The position numbers and the translations under genes are program-made. From NCBI RefSeq assembly GCF_036588685.1, contig NC_086382.1, positions 73,629,999 through 73,693,998 of the forward strand: 64,000 bases of DNA, read 5' to 3'. Shown here piece after piece: positions 57,901 through 64,000 of this stretch. The number at the start of each line of letters is the position of its first letter. The stretch's first letter is position 1. Source of the stretch: Mytilus trossulus. Taxonomy: Eukaryota; Mollusca; Bivalvia; Mytilida; Mytilidae. Below the pieces are notes generated by a model. That model saw only the letters and a program-made list of their open reading frames with translations, searched no databases and was not told the origin of the DNA.

Positions 57901-60900
57901 GTGTTTGGATAATTTCTACCATCTTGTCCACATACTGGATCATGCTCTAGTGTACACATACATGGTGGTTTACACGGACACTTTCCATTACACGCTACGT
58001 CAACCTTACTGAAATATATAGGATGTAGAGATTACATATAGAGATCGAAATGTTAAACACTCCTTTATGAATAAATATCTGAACTGTTGATATTTGTCTT
58101 TTATTATTAGTTTTAAAACTTGTAAACCGTTCCCTTAAGTCAATTTGCCTCATATTGCTTGTCATATTTACCTACAAAAACAAATTAACTGTAACAGCTT
58201 TGTATTACTTCACATCCAATATTAACATTTTATTGATAAGTTTGTTTTCATTTTCATTTCAAATATACTATTTTGTGTAATTAAGCGTAAATGATTATCC
58301 CTTCGACAGAGTTAAAAGAGGGACGAAAGATACCAAACGGACAGTCAAACTCATAAATCAAAAACAAACTGACAACGCTATGGCTAAAAATGAAAAAGAC
58401 ATACAGACAAACAATAGTAAACATGACACAACATAGAAAACTAAAGAATAAACAACACGAACCCCATCAAAAACTAGGGGTGATCTCAGGTGCTTCGGAA
58501 GGGTAAGCAGATCCTGCTCCACATGTGGCACCGACGTGTTGCTTATGTGATTACAAATCCGGTAAATAGTCTAATTCGGTAGGTCACATTCATGAAAGGG
58601 AAGGGGATTGTGGTTACGACGTAAGAAATATATCCGATATCATTTGTGAAACGGTTATTCCATAACGGTCAACCAACTCGTGATGGCGTCCGTAAAATTT
58701 ACGAAGGGATGATTTCAACTTCACCATTTGGAACTCTTGGTGTAATAGCTTCCTTGTGAGCAGTAACCCTCTATCAAGAAAACCATGAGAGGAAATGCAA
58801 GCACGGGAATATCGTATCAAATGGGAGATATATGTATACAGGTTAAGATATTCATTTATTGATAGTTTAAGACTAACAGATATACAACTATAGGTTCTAT
58901 AGCCAGGTAGAGCCTGTGTCGTTGACCGACGGCTATGAACATCTTTTACTAGGGACGCTCTCAAACATGAAATATAATACATGACAGTAATCAGTTTTAT
59001 GATATGTTTTGCCGTTAATTCTCTTGTTTACAGTTTTTCGCTAATTTAAATCAGATCGTAATTTTGGTATTTAAAGTTCTATTTATCTGTTAAAGTTTTC
59101 ATAAAAAGAGACTTAAGAATTAAAAGTCAAATACGAGACACATTTTATTGTTTGATTGATTGATTGGATAACGCCACTTTAAAACTTTGGCTAGTTTGCG
59201 AAGGACGCAGAACTACGTAGAGGCAGGATTGGAATCGAAAGCCCATGTTAAAAGGTCATGTGTATGTTACATTAGTGTAGTCTTATAACTCAAATTAGTG
59301 GCATCTGAATGCTTTTAAAATCATTGAATGATATGAACCTCAAAATGGTAATGAAACACATATATAATAATAACTCTCATGATGTTTACTATTCGATTAA
59401 TAGTTCCTTAAACAGGCAATTAAATTTACCTATAGGCGTTTCTGGTTTAATAGTCTTTGAATATGTATACATAATTACAAAAACTTGGAAACTGTTCTAT
59501 ATTGTTGCTGTAATGAAAATGCTCTCCAAACATATTAGACTTAAACTTACTGACAACCAGCTACACATGCATTGCCATAAGTCTTCTTATCTTTACCACA
59601 AACAGGATCATAGTGAGCCGTACATACACAGTCTTCTTTACATGGACATTTTCCTTTGCATTTTATATCTATCTTCCTACAAGTAAATCCAATAAAGTGT
59701 AAATAGATTTTTGTCCACAAATTAGGTTTCAGTTTGTTTCATCACAAATCTATTTTCCTTTGATTTTCACGGTTGAAAAATTATCTGCTATTGGACATAA
59801 GCAAAACTTATTTTAAGCAAATGTGAAATTTTTTATATTTTTACAAAGTATGTAAATTTTATTGCGAAATAAACAGGTTGATGTAATGAAGACACTTTAA
59901 TACAGAAACATCAATTGCTATATTTGATGTCAGATACATCCTTGAATCGACATTTCGACATACAATGACTATTTAATAACACACACACAATTTGGTCTAA
60001 AATAATAAGAGCAAAAGCTTAACCCAATACTATAAGATATTTAAAAACCATAAAAGTATCTTTGTAAAAATCATCGACTAGCAAAAATCCCTTGAGGGTA
60101 AAGCCTTCAATCATATATAAACATAAATGACAAGATTTGGAAACGAAGCGAGCTTGTACTAAAACGAATCGAAGGAGTTTGAAAACCTAATGCAAAAATA
60201 AAAAAAAACACCAAACAATGCATTGTTGACTTCTGATAATTTGATGGGTGTCGTAGGAAGATATATATGATTGTATTTGTAAGATATATATTCCGTTGTG
60301 ATTTTCCAAAACAGTTGCAAAAAAAGAGACCGGTGGTCCTTCATCTAGTCTTAAATAAACAAAAAATGTATAGTTTACCCTAAATTCTAGAAGTACTGTT
60401 TCTTATCCGACATTTTAAGTACGATTTATGTCTCTCGTACACAGCTTCAAACTTACGCACATCCAGCCATACACTTATTGCCATATGTTTTTTTGTCTAT
60501 CCCACATACAGGGGCGTATTCTTTTGTACAAACACAAGGGGGTGGACATGGACATTTTCCATTGCAAGCTATTCCTACTTTTCTGTAATACATTATAAAG
60601 GTATTTTATATACAGATTTGACATTTGTAAATATCGAATATAAGCTTTAGAGAGTAGTTTTTTTACTCTTTACACTGAACATTTTTTTAACCAAATTGAA
60701 TGCCATAGAGTTATTAACCACTCATTGGACACTTTTAATTAAAAGTTATTCCAACTTTTCTTTAATAATTATACTTTTGAAAATAAAACATAATTTTGTG
60801 AGAATTTAAAGACTTTTCTGGTACATTTCATGAAATCATCGACTCTCACACCGGTTTATTGCTGTGTATACAAAGGAGGAAAGCAAATCCTGATAAGATA

Positions 60901-63868
60901 TTTCTTACACATTCAATAAAATAATAAAAAAATAAATCAGCGGCAAACTTACGCACATCCAGCTGAACATTTATTGCCGTATGTCTTTTTGTCTGTTCCA
61001 CAAACAGGGACGTATTCTAATGTACACACACAAGGAGGTGGGCATGGACATTTTCCATTGCAAGCTATTCCAACTTTGCTGTAATAAGATAATAGGTTTT
61101 CATCTACATATAACAATATTGTTAAACATAGACAATAAGCTTGTGAGATCATTTTAGTTATTAATGTAATGCATCGTTGTTAAAATCATATAATCCAATC
61201 GTATGTAGAATATTCACAAATATCTTTGCAATATTAGCAAAAGAGTAACAAACATTTTAACTAAAAATTAGGTGAAACTGACTACGGCTGATAACTTACG
61301 CACATCCAGCTGAACATTTATTGCCGTATGTCTTTTTGTCTGTTCCACAAACAGGGACGTATTCTAATGTACACACACAAGGAGGTGGGCATGGACATTT
61401 TCCATTGCAAGCTATTCCAACTTTGCTGTAATAAGATAATAGGTTTTCATCTACATATAACAATATTGTTAAACATAGACAATAAGCTTGTGAGATCATT
61501 TTAGTTATTAATGTAATGCATCGTTGTTAAAATCATATAATCCAATCGTATGTAGAATATTCACAAATATCTTTGCAATATTAGCAGAAGAGTTACAAAC
61601 ATTTTAACTAAAAATTAGGTGAAACTGACTACGGCTGATAACTTACGCACATCCAGCTGAACATTTATTGCCGTATGTCTTTTTGTCGGTTCCACATACA
61701 GGGGCGTATTCAAGTGTACACAAACAAGGTGGTCGGCATGGACATTTTCCATTGCATGCTATTCCAACTTTTCTGTAATATGATAATGGACTTTCATATA
61801 AAGATATCAATAGTGTTATGCATCGACAATAAGCTTGCGATAATTGCTTTAAGTCTTCCAAGAACAAATAGTTAAATTAAATTGAATGCAAAATAGTTAT
61901 TGCCCAGCTATCGAACATTGCTGACAATTTTAACTAAAAAATAGATCTACCCAGTTGTATTAGGCAAGTTCAAATACTTCAACTGATGATATAAAATAAC
62001 GGCAAATTTCTCTTTTATATCTACCTCAAAATAGATTTCACACCTTAACGTCATGAACTTATATTGTTGTTCACCTGATTTATCAAACACATGATATACA
62101 ATAGTTCTTCTCTAATATGGTTAGGAATATGCATCTCCTTGTATTCAAATGTATATGTTAGCGGCAATAAGTGAAATTAAGCATTAAGCTTAAATTCTAG
62201 GCAATAAGCTGAAATCCTGAAAAATGTCCGCAGGTATTAAGCTTAATGCCTAAAATATAAATGAGAGTTAATAAAAGGCATTTATTCATTGAAATAAACA
62301 TATAATTGTAACAAACATGTAATAACATTTTGAGAACTGGGACCTGTTTATCGAAACTATTCACAGATCGGTCCTATAAGATATTCTTAGGAAAAAAAAT
62401 ATGATAAACTCATGACCGACTTAAATTTCATCTGGATTTTTTAGTGCTACTTGTGTAGCTTTATTGTAATCCAACTATGTTGTGCTGTACGTATATGTTG
62501 CATTTCATATATAAAAACAATCCTAGAACGGCATTGTCTTACTCTTTGAGAAAAGGTTTGTCGTAATGCCAAACCATTAAGTGAAATAATATCACATATT
62601 TGTGCGTTGTGTTATAGCATTATTCATTTATTAAAAAATATGACAAACATTGTAAGTAAACATCAAAATTAATAACAGAAGCAAACTTACGCACATCCAG
62701 CCATACATTTATTCCCATATGTCTTTTTGTCTGTTCCACATACAGGGGCGTATTCTTTTGTACAAACACAAGGAGGTGGACATGGACACTTTCCATTGCA
62801 AGCTATTCCTACTTTTCTGTTGATATAAAGATATATCTTGTATAACATAAAAATAAAGTACATAACAATAATTGTTTTTTTAACTAAAAATTAGGTGAAA
62901 CTGACTACGGCTGATAACTTACGCACATCCAGCTGAACATTTATTGCCGTATGTCTTTTTGTCGGTTCCACATACAGGGGCGTATTCAAGTGTACACAAA
63001 CAAGGTGGTGGGCATGGACATTTTCCATTGCAAGCTATTCCAACTTTCCTGTAATATGATAATGATAGGCTATATAAGATTTCAGTATTGTTTAACATTT
63101 GAAATGAGCTGTTGTAAGCTGTTTAAGTCTTTTTCCACCATTTCATAATTTCATTGAATGTCATACCATTATATTGTAGTATGTGAGAATTAGAAACCCG
63201 TTAAAAAGATAATATTTTTGGTCATGGGTTCTTACAACGTATTAAAAAAAAATCATAATTATAATTTTTAAACAAAATAAAACAACATTACATGAGGTAC
63301 AACTGTTTACAACCTCAAACTTAAAAAAATAAAATCAGCAGCAAACTTACGCACATCCTGCCATACATTTATTGCCATATGTCTTTTTGTCTATTCCACA
63401 TACAGGGGCGTATTCTTCAGTACAAACACAAGGTGGAGGACATGGACACTTTCCATTACAAGCTATTCCTACTTTTCTGTTGATATAAAGATATATCTTG
63501 TATAACATAAAAATAAAGTACATAACAAGAATTGTTTTTAATCTGCACCCTTTCATAATCACAATGATGTTATACCGTTATACTGTGGTGTGTAAGAATG
63601 AGATACACACATTGATTATATGACATATTTAGTCATGGTTTCTTGTAAATTGATTAATTGAATACCATTATTATTAGTGATGAATGAATTTAAACAAATG
63701 TAAGTAATTATGAAGTACAATTATCTACAACTGGTAACTTACGCACATCCTGCCATGCATTTATTGCCGTATGTCATTTTGTCTTTTCCACATACAGGGG
63801 CATACTCCTTAGTACAAATACAAGGGGGTGGACATGGACATTGACCAGTGCAAGCTATTCCAATTTTT
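48914..63868 (-). CDS. multi-domain Kazal-type protease inhibitor, 5' end beyond window
   Basis: 16 similar exons of 126 or 132 bases plus a 55-base terminal exon, all joined at GT-AG sites in phase 2, give about 694 aa. Typical exon reading: [16 protein letters not shown], then CxCTxEYxPVCG, [10 protein letters not shown] and AGC. The spacing Cys-x-Cys-x7-Cys-x10-Cys-x3-Cys fits non-classical Kazal inhibitors such as leech-derived tryptase inhibitor; CT-P1-EY matches the reactive site of ovomucoid third domain (family knowledge). The sixth Kazal cysteine seems to come from the start of the next exon. P1 varies (Lys, Leu, Glu, Ala), so the protein probably blocks several protease classes. It is presumably secreted, but the signal peptide exon is outside the window. 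The ORFs that seem to start before each exon run into introns and are not separate genes. Terminal stop TAA at 48914. Confidence 0.85.
49326..49457 (-). CDS. Kazal-like exon 16, non-canonical reactive loop
   Basis: 132 bases. [14 protein letters not shown] shares the Cys-x2-Cys and the 8-residue loop of exon 14. The conserved Gly after the third Kazal Cys is Ala, and Tyr is replaced by Phe (TFINKC). Donor gtaaga. Confidence 0.8.
49560..49740 (+). repeat. interspersed repeat fragment
   Basis: Text such as gagaggttaagcgctataaa and cctagtcaggaatatgacag matches 6905-7100 in reverse. It is in the intron after Kazal exon 15. Confidence 0.6.
50440..50585 (+). repeat. interspersed repeat fragment (gaaacgcgcgtct)
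   Basis: The text gagtcttatctagaagaaac followed by gcgcgtctcg and aaacctggtacctttgataa is one I associate with a very common mussel repeat. There is no second copy in the window, so this rests on recollection. Confidence 0.45.
50749..50874 (-). CDS. Kazal exon 15, P1 Lys
   Basis: Contains [12 protein letters not shown] and [11 protein letters not shown]. Acceptor tatttaag and donor gtacgt are both weaker than average. Confidence 0.83.
51800..51935 (+). repeat. degenerate interspersed repeat fragment
   Basis: Distant similarity to the reversed 49560-49740 family (aaaatcaatagctccatcac). It accounts for the ORF at 51676-51921. Confidence 0.35.
52366..52497 (-). CDS. Kazal-like exon 14, non-canonical reactive loop
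   Basis: 132 bases. [14 protein letters not shown] has Cys-x2-Cys and an 8-residue loop, in place of Cys-x-Cys and 7. P1 cannot be assigned and inhibitory function is doubtful. FTYINSC keeps the Kazal Tyr and Asn. Confidence 0.78.
53061..53192 (-). CDS. Kazal exon 13, P1 Lys, longer linker
   Basis: 132 bases. The linker [11 protein letters not shown] is two residues longer than usual; [10 protein letters not shown] follows. The third cysteine from the end is followed by QADC. Donor gttagt. Confidence 0.83.
54171..54296 (-). CDS. Kazal exon 12, P1 Leu
   Basis: Contains [12 protein letters not shown] and [13 protein letters not shown], with donor gtgagt. It lies just downstream of the satellite. 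Confidence 0.87.
54416..56634 (-). repeat. 49-bp satellite built from a splice junction, about 45 copies
   Basis: Each 49-bp unit, read on the minus strand, contains AATGTGTGGCTGGTTGTCA (the end of Kazal exon 11 coding sequence), gtaagtataac (its donor) and then taatgtaaatacagtattt. The period was checked (54571 to 54620). About 41 units keep the gtaagt; four (at about 54421, 54471, 54520, 54961) have gatagt. Units also differ by G or A in GCT(G/A)GT (Gly or Ser codon). The array lies in the intron between Kazal exons 11 and 12. Confidence 0.92.
56635..56760 (-). CDS. Kazal exon 11, P1 Lys, source of the 49-bp satellite
   Basis: Contains [12 protein letters not shown] and [11 protein letters not shown]. 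The last 19 coding bases (AATGTGTGGCTGGTTGTCA) and the donor gtaagtataac run directly into the tandem array at 54416-56634. Confidence 0.87.
57376..57600 (+). repeat. interspersed repeat fragment
   Basis: Diverged copy of the 49560-49740 family (gagaggttaggttagctata, accaagttaggaatatggct). Confidence 0.5.
57883..58008 (-). CDS. Kazal exon 10, P1 Leu
   Basis: Contains [12 protein letters not shown] and [16 protein letters not shown] is changed to RNYPN, so the usual Tyr is kept but the Gly is lost. Confidence 0.85.
58300..58860 (+). repeat. interspersed repeat copy
   Basis: Text such as agatcctgctccacatgtgg and ggtcaaccaactcgtgatgg, which I associate with a common mussel repeat. A partial relative is at 16415-16510. 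The 122-codon minus ORF inside it is not a gene. Confidence 0.5.
59551..59676 (-). CDS. Kazal exon 9, P1 Ala
   Basis: Contains [12 protein letters not shown] and NACVAGC, with acceptor ttacttgtag. Small P1 Ala predicts elastase-like targets. It is the first of the older, more diverged copies; the last base pair is CA and not GC, giving Gln at the junction. Confidence 0.85.
60457..60582 (-). CDS. Kazal exon 8, P1 Lys
   Basis: Contains [19 protein letters not shown] and ends KCMAGC, close to exons 2 and 4. Confidence 0.87.
60953..61078 (-). CDS. Kazal exon 7, P1 Leu
   Basis: Identical to exon 6 over the whole exon; see the 347-bp duplication. Confidence 0.88.
61300..61425 (-). CDS. Kazal exon 6, P1 Leu
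   Basis: Contains [12 protein letters not shown]. All 126 bases are identical to exon 7, and the flanking intron is almost identical. Confidence 0.88.
61647..61772 (-). CDS. Kazal exon 5, P1 Leu
   Basis: Contains [13 protein letters not shown]: an Arg in the otherwise Pro-rich linker. It sits at the end of the 347-bp tandem duplication. Confidence 0.87.
62691..62816 (-). CDS. Kazal exon 4, P1 Lys
   Basis: Contains [12 protein letters not shown] and KCMAGC, with a standard gtaagt donor and ctttgttag-free acceptor tcaacag. The Lys at P1 predicts trypsin-like targets. Confidence 0.85.
62817..62880 (-). repeat. intron block shared with 63477-63540
   Basis: gttgatataaagatatatct and the following about 40 bases are the same in both places apart from one or two changes. 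This marks exons 2 and 4 as products of a segmental copy. Confidence 0.8.
62923..63048 (-). CDS. Kazal exon 3, P1 Leu
   Basis: Contains [12 protein letters not shown] and KCSAGC. The 3' intron flank (ggtgaaactgactacggctg) is the same as at exons 5 and 6, so they share a recent origin. Confidence 0.87.
63351..63476 (-). CDS. Kazal exon 2, P1 Glu
   Basis: Contains [12 protein letters not shown]: the only copy with an acidic P1, predicted to favour Glu-specific or unusual proteases. Its 5' intron flank is nearly identical to that of exon 4 (62817-62880). Confidence 0.87.
63743..63868 (-). CDS. Kazal exon 1 of those in window, P1 Lys
   Basis: 126 bases, acceptor tattacag and donor gtaagt. Contains [19 protein letters not shown] replaces the usual CNGKCPC, and KDKMTYG replaces DKKTYG. 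Upstream exons must exist beyond 64000. Confidence 0.85.
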
Positions 63869-64000
63869 CTGTAATATGGTAATGGTATATTATAAAAAGA
63901 TATTAGTATTGGTTAACGTTCAAAATGAATTTGTAAAATTGTTTAAGTGTCTTCTGCACTATTTTGATTCAAAAATAAATACAAGTTTTATAAGTTTTAA

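Larger units (their letters stand above)
60953..61646 (-). repeat. 347-bp tandem duplication of exon plus intron
   Basis: 60953-61299 and 61300-61646 are the same apart from two substitutions (about 61237-61245 against 61584-61592). The unit is one Kazal exon plus its 5' intron. The third start, at 61647, begins a more diverged unit. Confidence 0.92.

Noticed and set aside
58614-58982. 122-codon minus-strand ORF
   Set aside because: Falls in a common interspersed repeat.
59309-59686. 125-codon plus-strand ORF over Kazal exon 9
   Set aside because: Antisense shadow of the exon plus AT-rich intron.

Overview
The window is AT-rich animal nuclear DNA, most likely from a marine bivalve and probably a mussel (Mytilus-like). 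The evidence is small split exons with GT-AG introns, several interspersed repeats whose wording I associate with mussel genomes, a tRNA-derived SINE, many small inverted-repeat elements and several satellites. There are no prokaryotic features. Species assignment is inference; exon and repeat structures are read from the sequence.

Four protein genes can be supported. (1) A C2H2 zinc-finger gene on the minus strand (12.2-15.8 kb, with a probable 5' UTR exon near 16.6 kb) has about 25 fingers. It is split into two open frames by what looks like a one-base frameshift inside a finger. (2) A small unrecognised gene on the minus strand (four candidate exons, 24.86 to 19.92 kb, about 107 aa) starts 98 bp from (3), a plus-strand gene of nine exons (24.95-37.08 kb, 587 aa) with a ParB/sulfiredoxin-like domain and a basic nuclear-localisation-type segment. 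All nine exons join in frame at GT-AG sites. The 98-bp gap is a candidate two-way promoter; a TGACGTT motif occurs three times in and around it. (4) A 3'-complete, 5'-truncated gene on the minus strand (63.87 to 48.91 kb) consists of 16 tandem Kazal-type inhibitor exons, all phase 2-2, plus a short terminal exon carrying half a module.

Layout: 0-12 kb is repeats (two copies of a 1.8-2.1 kb element, foldbacks, small inverted-repeat elements). 12-17 kb is the zinc-finger gene. 17-20 kb is mostly non-coding with a 28-bp minisatellite. 20-25 kb is the small gene with hairpin elements in its introns. 25-38 kb is the ParB-like gene, whose introns hold a 1.2-kb element with 5-bp target duplication, a SINE and a long-inverted-repeat element. 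38-48 kb holds the reverse-oriented partner of the 28-bp minisatellite, a three-level transposon nest and a 37-bp satellite. 48.9-64 kb is the Kazal gene, interrupted by a 49-bp satellite of about 45 copies.

Most notable: the 49-bp satellite in the Kazal gene is built from the last 19 coding bases of the adjacent exon together with its splice donor, so one intron carries about 40 extra donor sites. Other highlights are the ParB-fold gene in an animal, reactive-site (P1) variation across the Kazal exons, and the 1,235-bp CACTGTG-ended element whose empty site can be read from other repeat copies in the window.
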